Below are positions 37,458-46,528 of a stretch of DNA of 64,000 bases, one piece after another. The notes under the pieces are model-generated. The model was not told where the DNA came from. It saw only the letters and a list, made by a program, of their open reading frames with translations, and made no database searches. Source of the DNA: Colwellia sp. (GTDB lineage: Bacteria; Pseudomonadota; Gammaproteobacteria; Enterobacterales; Alteromonadaceae). The stretch lies in assembly GCA_026196955.1 (NCBI GenBank), contig JAPHTO010000031.1:1-64000 (forward strand). The letters are read 5' to 3'. The position numbers and the translations under genes are program-made. Numbering within the stretch: the first letter of the stretch is position 1; every line of letters begins with the position of its first letter.

Positions 37458-38270
37458 CTATAGTAGCGATAAAGCAATTTGTGGTTGCTGGTTTGCTTGC
37501 GCTAGCATTGAGCTTGACGCTTGTTGTAACACTGAATTACGTGCTAATTGTGCAGATTCAGCGGCATAATCAGTGTCTTCAATACGTGAACGAGATGCTG
37601 ATACATTTTCTGCAGCATTATCATTACTACGAATGACACTTGAAAAACGGTTTTGCTTCGCACCTAAGTCAGAACGCGTGCTGTTTACTGTTGACAATAC
37701 ACTGTCTAAATCGGTTATACGCGATTGAGCACCATCAAAGGTTAATAAAGAGCCAGATGCGCCAATAGTTCCCGAATCAAAATCTTGCGCAATTGATACT
37801 GAAATAGTCTGGCCTGCTTCTGCACCTATTTGGAACTCAGCAGCATAAGTACCATCAAGTAAGTTAGTGCCACCAAAAGAGGCTTGCTCAGAAATACGAG
37901 TTAGCTCTAATTCTAACTCACCATACTCAGTATCTAGTGCCGTTAAATCAGCGGCTGTGTTTGAGCCATTAGACGCTTGTACCGCCAAAGTTCGCATACG
38001 TTGTACTGTATTCGTATACTCATCTAGTGCACCTTCAGCCGTTTGCGCTAAAGAAATAGCGTCATTAGCATTACGAGAGCCTTGATTCAAACCATTAACT
38101 TGTGAAGTTAAACGGCTAGATATTTGTAATCCAGCGGCATCATCTTTAGCACTATTGATACGCTTACCTGAGGATAAACGCTCATAACTCGTGCTTAAGT
38201 CATTGGTTGCTTTTGACAACTGACGCTGAGAATTTAATGATGCGATATTACTGTTAACACTTAAGGCCAT
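37458..38270 (-). CDS. Flagellin 4 (fliD-proximal paralogue)
   Basis: This 270-residue short flagellin consists of D0/D1 domains only. Its N-terminus ([19 protein letters not shown]) and C-terminus ([18 protein letters not shown]) are shared with the neighbouring paralogues, and the central part (residues 105-190) varies. No large D2/D3 insert is present. The promoter is a sigma28-type site, 38354-38380. It sits between flaG and fliD, apart from the other three flagellins. Confidence 0.96.
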   Translation of the reverse strand: MALSVNSNIASLNSQRQLSKATNDLSTSYERLSSGKRINSAKDDAAGLQISSRLTSQVNGLNQGSRNANDAISLAQTAEGALDEYTNTVQRMRTLAVQASNGSNTAADLTALDTEYGELELELTRISEQASFGGTNLLDGTYAAEFQIGAEAGQTISVSIAQDFDSGTIGASGSLLTFDGAQSRITDLDSVLSTVNSTRSDLGAKQNRFSSVIRSNDNAAENVSASRSRIEDTDYAAESAQLARNSVLQQASSSMLAQANQQPQIALSLL

Positions 38271-38353
38271 AATACTTTCCTTTACGGTTGTTACTTATCT
38301 TTTCGTTAGAAATATTGAAAATGATATTTCAAATATTTCCTGCTCTGATACCT

Positions 38354-38380
38354 ATATCGACATGTGTTGAGAAAGCTTTA
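38354..38380 (-). promoter_or_regulatory. Sigma28 promoter of flagellin 4
   Basis: The minus strand reads TAAAGCTT, 11 bases, then GTCGATAT, close to the FliA consensus TAAAGTTT-N11-GCCGATAA. The transcript start would be about 77 bases before the flagellin ATG. Confidence 0.75.
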
Positions 38381-38587
38381 ACATTTATTAGCATTATTTA
38401 TAAAGCAATGAGCCTTTGGTGCAAAAAGTCGTTAAAAATCGGCTTCTTTAGGGTAAATAAATTTTGTAGACAGCTTAGTTATAGGCATTTTCAGTGCCTA
38501 TTGAATGATTGAGCCGTTAAATGCTCAATTCATTAATGGCATGATGAACAATGCAAGTAACGGTATTTAACGTTTAATGACAGACAT
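38381..38587. other. Gap between flagellin 4 and flaG, with two small hairpins
   Basis: Upstream of the flagellin-4 promoter are two close inverted repeats: ATAGGCA/TGCCTAT (38481-38501) and ATTGAGC/GCTCAAT (38508-38529). The stems are of about 7 pairs each with short loops. No reading frame or further promoter is seen. They could add to flaG termination or mark a regulatory RNA segment. Confidence 0.35.
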
Positions 38588-38612
38588 AAAAAAAGCCACT
38601 GAAGGCCTTTAT
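38588..38612 (-). terminator. Terminator of flaG
   Basis: A GC-rich stem (AAAGGCC/GGCTTT with one bulged G) is followed on the minus strand by seven T residues. It lies 24-48 bases after the flaG stop codon. Confidence 0.65.
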
Positions 38613-38635
38613 TTATTATATGCTAGTAGCTATTT

Positions 38636-39115
38636 TTAAACACTTTCGTCCAAAAACAGCCCTGTTTTACTACTTATTTGCTCTTGTAGCTCTTTAATGC
38701 GAGTTGCCATTGAAATTATTTCATCTGAAGGAAATTGTCTAATCAACTCCTGGCTTTTAACATCAATAATTTTTATAACGGTTCTGCCTGAATCTTCATC
38801 AACTAAGAAATCAACGTTCTTATTCACAGAATTTACAAAATTTGCAACTGATTCGATAGATTCTTCAATTAAGCTTTTTGACTGCTCTGAATCCTGCTCT
38901 GCTTGTTTATCAAGTTTAAGCTGGGCATTTTCAGCAGCTTCTGCTGCTCTTAATTGCTCGACACTTGTTACAGGCACTTGATTACTATTTGCTAATTCGT
39001 TCTGCTGCTCACTTGCCGCCAACTCAGCTCGCTCATGTTTCGTGCTTACCTGACTCGGCGCAGAAAAATCTGCACTTATATTGGCGCCTTGAGACGTTAT
39101 TGCTGATGTGGACAT
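38636..39115 (-). CDS. flaG: FlaG, flagellar filament-length protein
   Basis: The 159-residue protein has a long, Ser/Gln/Glu-rich disordered N-terminus and a C-terminal FlaG domain (VDFLVDEDSGRTVIKIID, then QELIRQFPSDEIISMATRIKELQEQ). In Vibrio flaG lies between flagellin and fliD genes and affects filament length. Here a fourth flagellin gene lies between flaG and fliD. Confidence 0.9.
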   Translation of the reverse strand: MSTSAITSQGANISADFSAPSQVSTKHERAELAASEQQNELANSNQVPVTSVEQLRAAEAAENAQLKLDKQAEQDSEQSKSLIEESIESVANFVNSVNKNVDFLVDEDSGRTVIKIIDVKSQELIRQFPSDEIISMATRIKELQEQISSKTGLFLDESV

Positions 39116-39172
39116 AAGTGTCCCTCCCTACTTTAGCTATAACTAACCATTTAACTTAGCAACCCTAAACGA

Positions 39173-39204
39173 CTAAAGGACACCCATCTTGAGTGCCCTT
39201 TAAA
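39173..39204 (-). terminator. Probable terminator of flagellin 3
   Basis: AAAGGGCAC and GTGTCCTTT (with one G-U pair) form a 9-pair stem around an 8-9 base loop, 20-48 bases after the stop codon at 39224. The T run afterwards is poor, so the strength is uncertain. Confidence 0.55.
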
Positions 39205-39223
39205 TAGCATTAGGGCATCACTA

Positions 39224-40036
39224 TTACAATAACGACAATGCAATTTGAGGCTGTTGATTAGCTTGAGCCAACATTGAGCTTGCTGCTTGTTGCAATACAC
39301 TATTTCTTGCTAACGTTGCAGACTCAGCAGCATAATCAGTATCTTCAATACGTGAACGCGATGCTGATACATTTTCTGCAGCATTATCATTACTACGAAT
39401 AACACTTGAGAAGCGGTTTTGTTTTGCACCTAAATCTGAACGTGTACTGTTCACTGTTGATAATACACTGTCTAAATTAGTGATCACAGACTGTGCATCG
39501 GCAAACGTAGTCAGGTTACCTGCTGCACCAATTGCAGTAGCAGAAAAACTTGCACTAATGGTGATTGAAATCGTTTGTCCTGCATCAGCACCAATTTGGA
39601 AGTTTGCTGAATAAGTTGAATCTAATAATGAAGTACCACCAAATGATGCTTGCTCTGAGATACGAGTCAATTCTAATTCAAGTTCAGAATACTCGGTATC
39701 AAGTGCTGCTAAATCAGCTTCAGTATTTGAACCATTTGATGCTTGAACGGCTAAGGTACGCATACGTTGTACTGTATTGGTATATTCATCAAGTGCACCT
39801 TCAGCAGTTTGCGCTAAAGAAATAGCATCGTTTGCATTACGAGAGCCTTGATTCAAACCATTAACTTGAGAGGTTAAACGGCTAGATATCTGCAAACCCG
39901 CAGCATCATCTTTAGCACTATTGATACGCTTGCCTGAAGATAAACGTTCATAGCTAGTATTTAATTCATTAGTTGCACGTGACAACTGACGTTGAGAGTT
40001 TAATGATGCGATATTACTGTTTACTGATAAAGCCAT
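39224..40036 (-). CDS. Flagellin 3
   Basis: This 270-residue flagellin has the same D0/D1-only layout as its neighbours. Residues 1-106 are identical to flagellin 2, and the C-terminal 75 residues are nearly identical. The variable centre includes QTISITISASFSATAIGAAG. It has a sigma28-type promoter at 40118-40144. Confidence 0.96.
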   Translation of the reverse strand: MALSVNSNIASLNSQRQLSRATNELNTSYERLSSGKRINSAKDDAAGLQISSRLTSQVNGLNQGSRNANDAISLAQTAEGALDEYTNTVQRMRTLAVQASNGSNTEADLAALDTEYSELELELTRISEQASFGGTSLLDSTYSANFQIGADAGQTISITISASFSATAIGAAGNLTTFADAQSVITNLDSVLSTVNSTRSDLGAKQNRFSSVIRSNDNAAENVSASRSRIEDTDYAAESATLARNSVLQQAASSMLAQANQQPQIALSLL

Positions 40037-40117
40037 AACTTGCCCCTATTGGATTTCAATCCGTTTTACTATTTACAACTAATAAGTGTTGCTAACTAAA
40101 TTTATTGTCTATTTACG

Positions 40118-40144
40118 TTATCGGTTAGTATTTAAAATACTTGA
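40118..40144 (-). promoter_or_regulatory. Sigma28 promoter of flagellin 3
   Basis: The minus strand reads TCAAGTAT, 11 bases, then ACCGATAA. The -10 matches CCGATAA exactly, and the -35 keeps AAGT. The predicted leader is about 75 bases. Confidence 0.75.
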
Positions 40145-40181
40145 GAATAACTTTTACTTTTTCTACATTAATTACTAACTG

Positions 40182-40224
40182 TTTGATAAGTTGTTGTATT
40201 TTAAATAAACAACAACTTATCAAA
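40182..40224. terminator. Strong hairpin terminator after flagellin 2
   Basis: TTTGATAAGTTGTTG and its exact reverse complement form a 15-pair stem with a 13-base loop, 7 bases after the flagellin-2 stop. It is flanked by A/T-rich runs on both sides and probably works in both directions. Confidence 0.75.
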
Positions 40225-40230
40225 ATAAAA

Positions 40231-41043
40231 CTACAGTAGTGATAACGCGATTTGTGGTTGTTGATTAGCCTGAGCTAACATCGAACTTGCTGCTTGTTGT
40301 AATACAGAGTTACGGGCTAATTGTGCAGATTCAGCAGCGTAATCAGTATCTTCAATACGTGAACGCGATGCTGCTACATTTTCTGCGGCATTTTCATTAC
40401 TACGAATAACACTTGAGAAGCGATTTTGTTTCGCACCCAAGTCTGAACGTGTAGAGTTCACGGTTGATAACACGGTATCTAAGTCTGTAATACGTGATTG
40501 TGCGCCATTAAAGCTGGTGATAGAGCCAGCAGCATTTATATTACCTGAAGAAAAGTTCTGCCCGATAGAGATAGAAATGGTTTGCCCTGCATCAGCACCA
40601 ATTTGGAAGTTTGCTGAATAAGTACCATCTAACAAGTTAGTGCCACCAAAAGAAGCTTGAGCAGCAACGCGATCAAGCTCTAGTTCTAGTTCGCTGTACT
40701 CTGTATTTAGTGCTACTAAATCGGCATCTGTATTAGAACCATTTGATGCTTGTACCGCCAAAGTACGCATACGCTGTACTGTATTGGTGTACTCATCAAG
40801 TGCACCTTCAGCCGTTTGCGCTAAAGAAATAGCATCATTAGCATTACGAGAGCCTTGATTCAAACCGTTTACTTGTGAGGTTAAGCGGCTAGAAATTTGT
40901 AAACCAGCCGCATCATCTTTAGCACTATTGATACGCTTACCTGATGATAAACGCTCATAACTGGTATTTAGTTCATTTGTTGCACGTGACAGCTGACGCT
41001 GTGAATTTAACGAAGCGATATTACTATTAACACTTAAAGCCAT
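40231..41043 (-). CDS. Flagellin 2
   Basis: This 270-residue flagellin has the conserved D0/D1 ends and differs from its neighbours mainly between residues 106 and 190 (for example [20 protein letters not shown] and [18 protein letters not shown]). It is preceded by the best sigma28 site of the cluster at 41110-41136. Confidence 0.96.
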   Translation of the reverse strand: MALSVNSNIASLNSQRQLSRATNELNTSYERLSSGKRINSAKDDAAGLQISSRLTSQVNGLNQGSRNANDAISLAQTAEGALDEYTNTVQRMRTLAVQASNGSNTDADLVALNTEYSELELELDRVAAQASFGGTNLLDGTYSANFQIGADAGQTISISIGQNFSSGNINAAGSITSFNGAQSRITDLDTVLSTVNSTRSDLGAKQNRFSSVIRSNENAAENVAASRSRIEDTDYAAESAQLARNSVLQQAASSMLAQANQQPQIALSLL

Positions 41044-41109
41044 CTCAAAGCCCTCATAATCAAATTAAAACAGTAAATAAACGAATGAATTTACCGCCAT
41101 TAACCTAAG

Positions 41110-41136
41110 TTATCGGACAAGCTTTAATTAACTTTA
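41110..41136 (-). promoter_or_regulatory. Sigma28 promoter of flagellin 2
   Basis: The minus strand reads TAAAGTTA, 11 bases, then TCCGATAA, nearly identical to the FliA consensus. The expected transcript start is near 41103, giving a leader of about 60 bases. Confidence 0.85.
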
Positions 41137-41147
41137 ACTTTTTTTTT

Positions 41148-41189
41148 AAAAAAAAGACCTACTTCGTTTAAAAACAAAGTAAGTCTTTT
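41148..41189 (-). terminator. Terminator of flagellin 1
   Basis: On the minus strand AAAGACTTACTTTG pairs with CGAAGTAGGTCTTT, including G-U pairs, and is followed by eight T residues. This is a canonical intrinsic terminator, about 55 bases after the stop of the flagellin at 41245-42060. Confidence 0.85.
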
Positions 41190-41244
41190 ATTTTTTCACA
41201 ATACTCTATTGATATTATCTAATAATATCAATAGTTAAAGTTAT

Positions 41245-42060
41245 CTATTGTAATAAAGACAACGCTATTTGTGGTTGCTGATTTGCTTGGGCTAGCATAG
41301 AGCTTGATGCTTGTTGCAAGACACTATTTCTCGCTAATGTTGCTGACTCTTTAGCATAATCAGCATCTTCGATACGTGAGCGTGATGCTGACACGTTTTC
41401 AGCAGCATTATCATTACTACGAATAACACTTGAGAAACGGTTTTGTTTCGCACCTAAATCAGAACGTGTGCTGTTCACTGTTGCTAACACTGAATCTAGG
41501 TTTGTGATACGTGATTGCGCACCATCAAAACTGGTAATACTACCTACAGCGCCTACAGCTGTTGCAGAGAAGCTCGCAGCAATAGTGATTGAGATAGTTT
41601 GCCCAGCATCAGCACCAATTTGGAAGTTAGCTGAGTAAGTACCATCAAGCAAGTTAACACCACCAAAGCTAGCATCATTAGAGATTCTATCTAATTCTAA
41701 TTCTAACTCTGTAAATTCAGTGTTTAGCGCAGCTAAATCAACTTCGGTATTCGAACCATTAGACGCTTGAACGGCTAGGGTTCTCATACGTTGTACTGTG
41801 TTTGTGTATTCATCTAATGCACCTTCAGCAGTTTGCGCCAAAGAAATGGCGTCATTTGCATTTCGAGATGCCTGATTTAAACCATTAACTTGTGACGTTA
41901 AACGAGCCGATATTTGCAAACCTGCAGCATCATCTTTGGCACTATTAATTCTTTTACCAGAAGACAAACGTTCATATGAAGTTGTCAAATCATTGGTAGA
42001 TTGAGCCAGTTGACGCTGTGAGTTCAACGATGCGATATTACTATTGACGACTAAAGCCAT
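41245..42060 (-). CDS. Flagellin 1 (flgL-proximal, sigma54-controlled)
   Basis: This 271-residue flagellin starts [17 protein letters not shown] (Val instead of Ser at residue 4) and ends with an extra Gln. It is the most distinct of the four in its D1 region ([27 protein letters not shown]). The open frame reaches an ATG at 42069, but AGGAG abuts that codon, so the ATG at 42060 is used. Its promoter is sigma54-type, unlike the other three. This parallels Vibrio flaA, the essential flagellin. Confidence 0.96.
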   Translation of the reverse strand: MALVVNSNIASLNSQRQLAQSTNDLTTSYERLSSGKRINSAKDDAAGLQISARLTSQVNGLNQASRNANDAISLAQTAEGALDEYTNTVQRMRTLAVQASNGSNTEVDLAALNTEFTELELELDRISNDASFGGVNLLDGTYSANFQIGADAGQTISITIAASFSATAVGAVGSITSFDGAQSRITNLDSVLATVNSTRSDLGAKQNRFSSVIRSNDNAAENVSASRSRIEDADYAKESATLARNSVLQQASSSMLAQANQQPQIALSLLQ

Positions 42061-42186
42061 TGTTATCATCTCCTAATTTTAGGGTGGCTCTTAGATAACA
42101 AAATCGTTTGGGAACCACACTCATTTTCTAAATTACTTTTCGGTTAAGCTAGTTTTCAGTTTTCTTAATTACTGTCTATATGATTT

Positions 42187-42201
42187 GCACGTTATATGCC
42201 A
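42187..42201 (-). promoter_or_regulatory. Sigma54 promoter of flagellin 1
   Basis: The minus strand reads TGGCATATAACGTGC, an exact TGGCA-N7-TGC. The transcript would start near 42175, giving a leader of about 115 bases, longer than for the other flagellar sigma54 sites here. Confidence 0.75.
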
Positions 42202-42216
42202 ACATAGAAAGAATTA

Positions 42217-43422
42217 TCATAAATAGTTAAATAAACTTAAGTTTTTAATTTGTACAAAACTTTGCTGCGCTGCCTGCAGTGACACTTGTGATTGCTCGAA
42301 TGTTGCCACAGCCTTAGCAAAATCAAGATCTTCAATATTAGATCTTCCTGAAGATAGATAAAGCTCTGAGTCAAGGTGGTTAGATACTTGATTCTCAATA
42401 AGCTTCAATCGAACCCCAGCTTCTGCTCTTCTTCCGGTCATATGATTTAACGCTTCATCGAGTTGTCCTAAAATCACATCATAATCAACACTGTGTTGAG
42501 TTGGATCCGCGGGATTAACACCGACATTCATCCAATCAATCGCATTTTTAATGGTGTCAAATATACTGATTTCAGCTTGTGGCGTTAAATCAAAATCATC
42601 ACCCGGCAATGGGTTGCCGCTTATTTGGACTTCAATACCATTAAAGGCAACCGTTTGCCCAGGCGCATAAGTGTTGGTATTAAACACAACGGCACCATTA
42701 GCATCTGTTACCGTTAAATCAGTTGACGAGGTAAAGTTAAAATTATAATCCGGTGGGTTGGTGACGCTATCGTAAGAGCCAGGATTAACGATCACAGCTT
42801 TGTTAACCAAAATTCCTGAAGTATTCGCATTGTAGTTAGCTGCAAAATCTCCGACATTGTTAGGGACTTTTTCAAAAGCATCATCACCTGATTGATTGAT
42901 ATCAACCATCACGTTTTTAGCTATTTGCAATTCTCTTATGCCACCATCACCTTGATAAATAACCGAATCATCAGGTTGTAATGAGAAAGGCTGAACGTCA
43001 ATTTGATAACCGGCAAAAATATAGTCACCCGACTCATCTTGAGTATTAGCAACATCAAGTAATTGTGATTGACTATTTTTAGCCAACTCAGCGAGAGACT
43101 TGATACTATCATCAGATAGGGTGCCATTATTGGCTTGAATAAATAGTTGCTTAAGCTGTTGCATAACATCTTCAGCACTTGCAAATGACACTTCTTGTAA
43201 ACTGTTACGGTTTTCTGCTTGGTTCAGGTTTCGCTGATATTTTTCAATATTCGCTAAACCGTCTTTGTAACCCGCTAAGGTGCCGTAAGATACGGCATCA
43301 TCTTTAGCTGTTAGAACACGTTTACCACTTGATAGGTACTTTACTTGATCATTAACATCAGTCTGTTTGTTGCTAAGTTGTTGAGCATTTTGAAAATAAA
43401 ACTGTTGAGTAGAAACACGCAT
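42217..43422 (-). CDS. flgL: FlgL, hook-filament junction protein
   Basis: FlgL (HAP3) joins the filament to the hook through FlgK. The 401-residue protein shares flagellin-like ends: N-terminal VKYLSSGKRVLTAKDDAVS and C-terminal IEDLDFAKAVATFEQSQVSLQAAQ. A variable central domain contains VIVNPGSYDSVTNPPDYNFN. It lies 14 bases after flgK and 147 bases before flagellin 1. Confidence 0.96.
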   Translation of the reverse strand: MRVSTQQFYFQNAQQLSNKQTDVNDQVKYLSSGKRVLTAKDDAVSYGTLAGYKDGLANIEKYQRNLNQAENRNSLQEVSFASAEDVMQQLKQLFIQANNGTLSDDSIKSLAELAKNSQSQLLDVANTQDESGDYIFAGYQIDVQPFSLQPDDSVIYQGDGGIRELQIAKNVMVDINQSGDDAFEKVPNNVGDFAANYNANTSGILVNKAVIVNPGSYDSVTNPPDYNFNFTSSTDLTVTDANGAVVFNTNTYAPGQTVAFNGIEVQISGNPLPGDDFDLTPQAEISIFDTIKNAIDWMNVGVNPADPTQHSVDYDVILGQLDEALNHMTGRRAEAGVRLKLIENQVSNHLDSELYLSSGRSNIEDLDFAKAVATFEQSQVSLQAAQQSFVQIKNLSLFNYL

Positions 43423-43436
43423 AAATAACTCCTAGC

Positions 43437-45407
43437 CTACCTTGCTGCTGCTAATAAAGTGTCAAAAAGAGTATTAGCCACTGAAATGATTTGTGAAGAC
43501 GCTTGATAGGCCTGCTGGAACTTTAATAAATTCGCAGCTTCTTCGTCTAAATTTACCCCTGACGTTTCTTGGTTACGGTTGAAAGCTTGAGTGAAAAGCG
43601 CTTCAGCAGTTTCCGCTACTAGCTTTGCCGAGCTTGATTTTGAACCAATAACAGAGGTTGAAATGGCTAAGCTTTGACTAAACGTTTCTTTGCCACCATT
43701 AAGTACACCTTGCTCTTGCGTTTTTGCCATAGCGACAATATTGCTATTATTTCCAAGCCCAAAAGCATCGCCGATAAAAAACTGCTCTGGTGCATTGGGT
43801 GCTGAGCCGGACGGCATGCCAGAAATTTCTATTTGAAAACTTGCTATTGATGGCAATGGTGGTAAATCAACAGTTTGACTTGGTGGTGTATAAGCAATAG
43901 GCGCTGATGTCACCCCTAGCTTGTCAGTGATGGTGTAATTAAACGTGCCGACCGGGCTTTCCAGCACATCGATGCGTATTGGCATAGCAGCTTGGGCACT
44001 TACAGGATCAAACATATCCACCACGGCTATTTTTCCGGCACTAATATTATTATCTGATGGGGTCACTTCCACTGCTGAGCTAGCAGCAATTGCCGCACCA
44101 TCAGCTAGGGTAACATTCATCAGTGCAGCACTATTCTCATTGGGTCTGACAATAAAGGAGTCATCATTCGCTGGTGCACCACTTGTTTCAATAAATTCAA
44201 AGCCAAAAGGTGTCGCATAAGTACCACTACCTGGAGCACCTAAATTTGTACTTGCGTTAGTCGTCATGTTAGTCATGATGTAATCTGTGCCGTTGTAGCG
44301 CACTTCAAACTCATCTGTTGGCAATGCAGACACGTCAGTAATATTCACTTGAGCCTGCAAGTTCCCGTTATTGGTTGTTGGCGTCAACACACGGCCTTGC
44401 TGCAATTGGGTAGTATTAATATCAGAGAAGATATTTGCCCCTTGCTGACCATTTAAATCTAAGCCATTGCTTTGACTTTCATTTAAGGTTGAAGACACCG
44501 CCATAGCGAGTCGATTCATTTCACTACGTAATTGCGTTAAGTTTTCGTCACGAAATTCAAAAGCACCGCCCAATGCCCCGCCTAATGTAGAGCCTTTGAT
44601 AGCCACGGTTGAATTAGGGCTAACGAGACGTAATTGTGTTTGTAAAGGATCCGGATCCCCTGACTCAACACTTACGGTTAAGGGCGTTATACCGGCAACT
44701 AAGGTTGTGCCTTGCCCTATCATCACTGTCATTACACCATTAGTATCTTCGACGGTATTCACTTTGGTATATTGACCTAGCTCATTAACTAATTGGTCTC
44801 GTTTATCAAGCAAATCATTAGGTTGACCTGCTTGGGTTAAATCTTTCGCTTGTAAAATAGTTTCATTAATTTTGGCAAGCTCTACCGATATTTCTGAAAT
44901 TTTTCGCGCAACCTGCTCTATTTCGCCATTAATAGATTTTTCAATTTCGTCAAAGTTTTGGTTCAAGGCACGAAAATCACTCGTTAATGTTTCAGCTTGA
45001 TTTAAAACAATGCTACGCAAACCTAAATCACTTGGATTATCAGCAACACCATTCACAGCTTGATAAAATTGCCCGACCGAATTCATGATTGCTTGACCAG
45101 AAAAACTCATGATGTCATTGAGCTGATTTAAGCTGCCATTTAGGGCATTAGCATTACCTAAGTTAGACTGGTTAAGAAGCTGCTCTTTATAGGAGAATTG
45201 ATCATAAAGGCGAGTAATATCTTCAACATAAGTGCCTGAGCCTATATAGTTTGGCCCATTGGAAAGTCCTAAAGATGCATTTTGCTCTGCACGTTGACGG
45301 GTATAGCCTTCGGTATTGACGTTTGCAATATTATGACCTGTCGTCGCCAACTGCTGCTGAGCAGCTAATAAGCCACTTACACCGGTTTGGTATAAACTTA
45401 CTGTCAT
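43437..45407 (-). CDS. flgK: FlgK, hook-associated protein 1
   Basis: FlgK is the hook-side junction protein of the filament. The 656-residue protein has the N-terminal rod/hook motif TGHNIANVNTEGYTRQRAEQN and a C-terminal helix with ANLLKFQQAYQASSQIISV. In between are large inserted domains rich in Thr and Asn, as in other marine gammaproteobacteria. It follows flgJ by 43 bases. Confidence 0.96.
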   Translation of the reverse strand: MTVSLYQTGVSGLLAAQQQLATTGHNIANVNTEGYTRQRAEQNASLGLSNGPNYIGSGTYVEDITRLYDQFSYKEQLLNQSNLGNANALNGSLNQLNDIMSFSGQAIMNSVGQFYQAVNGVADNPSDLGLRSIVLNQAETLTSDFRALNQNFDEIEKSINGEIEQVARKISEISVELAKINETILQAKDLTQAGQPNDLLDKRDQLVNELGQYTKVNTVEDTNGVMTVMIGQGTTLVAGITPLTVSVESGDPDPLQTQLRLVSPNSTVAIKGSTLGGALGGAFEFRDENLTQLRSEMNRLAMAVSSTLNESQSNGLDLNGQQGANIFSDINTTQLQQGRVLTPTTNNGNLQAQVNITDVSALPTDEFEVRYNGTDYIMTNMTTNASTNLGAPGSGTYATPFGFEFIETSGAPANDDSFIVRPNENSAALMNVTLADGAAIAASSAVEVTPSDNNISAGKIAVVDMFDPVSAQAAMPIRIDVLESPVGTFNYTITDKLGVTSAPIAYTPPSQTVDLPPLPSIASFQIEISGMPSGSAPNAPEQFFIGDAFGLGNNSNIVAMAKTQEQGVLNGGKETFSQSLAISTSVIGSKSSSAKLVAETAEALFTQAFNRNQETSGVNLDEEAANLLKFQQAYQASSQIISVANTLFDTLLAAAR

Positions 45408-45450
45408 AATGGTTGCCTCAAGTACAAGTCGAATTTATTCGACTAACTCT

Positions 45451-46515
45451 TTATTTAGTTATTAAATTGGAGACTGTACGCAGCGTTGCCATAATTTTAT
45501 TGGCATATTGTGGATCTGTCGCATAGCCTGCTTTTTGTAATCCATGCAGGAAGTGTTCCACATCACCTGAATTTTGAAGTGCGTCTTGGTATCTATCGCT
45601 ATCTGAAAGGAAGTTTACATAATCATTAAAACTTTCCGATAGATTTTGGTAGGCTCTAAAGGGTGCTGATTTTTTCACCATAGCGCCTTGCTCAAACTCT
45701 AATGTTTCTTTTTGAATTTTCTCGCCAGCCCAGCGGTTATCAGCTTTGATATTAAAGAGGTTGTTTGAACTGGTACCATTCTCATGCTTGATGATTTTTT
45801 GTCCCCAACCTGTTTCAAGGGCTGCTTGGGCTATTACCACTTGAAATGGCACACCTAATTTTTCTTGGACGGCTTTCGCTGGCTCAGTTAATGCGGTAAC
45901 AAAATCTTTAGGCGCATCAAAACTTGGTGTTGAAAAATTGACGTTTTTATTGGTTCCAACACTAGTTTCAGCAGTCACTATTGGCTTGGCCTGCGGCTCA
46001 TATGGAATGGTGGTCTCATCACGCATAGCACTACTGGCACGGTTTAATTGCTTAGCTAAATAATCATCTGCTGTCTGTGCGTGTTGTGCGCTTAATTTAT
46101 CTTCTTTAGCTAACCGCTTAATTTGCTCAAGGTTAGCATCGTTTCTCAGTACCGTTCTTGGCGTAAAGCTATCACTGTCTCCCCCTAACTGCCTAACAAT
46201 GAGATCTGTTAAACCTAAAGAGCCATTCGATGACATTTCCAGTGACATTTGCTGATCATGCATGTCACGATAAAACTTTGTCGATTGGGAATTAAATGGG
46301 CTGTCAGACTCAAGCACCTCTTGCGCTTTACGCATGCTTTTTAGCAACATTTGGGTAAATATCGCTTCAAATTGCTGAGCAGCTTCTTGCAAGGCGGCTT
46401 TTTTAGTTTCACCGTCCGTCGCTTTTGACTGCTGACGAATGTTATTTAAGCCATTTAGCTCTAAAGCATTACGTGCTTGATCAAAATTTGCCGTATTGAG
46501 GAAATTATCTGCCAT
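45451..46515 (-). CDS. flgJ: FlgJ, rod cap and peptidoglycan hydrolase
   Basis: FlgJ caps the growing rod and cuts peptidoglycan for its passage. The 354-residue protein has the N-terminal rod-binding domain (AAQQFEAIFTQMLLKSMRKA) and the C-terminal glucosaminidase domain (PFQVVIAQAALETGWGQKII with the catalytic Glu, then NLFNIKADNRW). An alternative GTG start at 46551 would overlap flgI. The ATG at 46515 has GGGAT upstream and is preferred. Confidence 0.94.
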   Translation of the reverse strand: MADNFLNTANFDQARNALELNGLNNIRQQSKATDGETKKAALQEAAQQFEAIFTQMLLKSMRKAQEVLESDSPFNSQSTKFYRDMHDQQMSLEMSSNGSLGLTDLIVRQLGGDSDSFTPRTVLRNDANLEQIKRLAKEDKLSAQHAQTADDYLAKQLNRASSAMRDETTIPYEPQAKPIVTAETSVGTNKNVNFSTPSFDAPKDFVTALTEPAKAVQEKLGVPFQVVIAQAALETGWGQKIIKHENGTSSNNLFNIKADNRWAGEKIQKETLEFEQGAMVKKSAPFRAYQNLSESFNDYVNFLSDSDRYQDALQNSGDVEHFLHGLQKAGYATDPQYANKIMATLRTVSNLITK

Positions 46516-46528
46516 TAAATCTATCCCA

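Noticed and set aside
41209-41231. TTGATATTA/TAATATCAA inverted repeat after flagellin 1 as an operator
   Set aside because: It is AT-only in most positions and directly next to the real terminator; a chance palindrome is likely in this composition.
37458-42060. Tandem near-identical sequence blocks as a CRISPR or repeat array
   Set aside because: The blocks are the conserved ends of four flagellin genes, with full reading frames and their own promoters.
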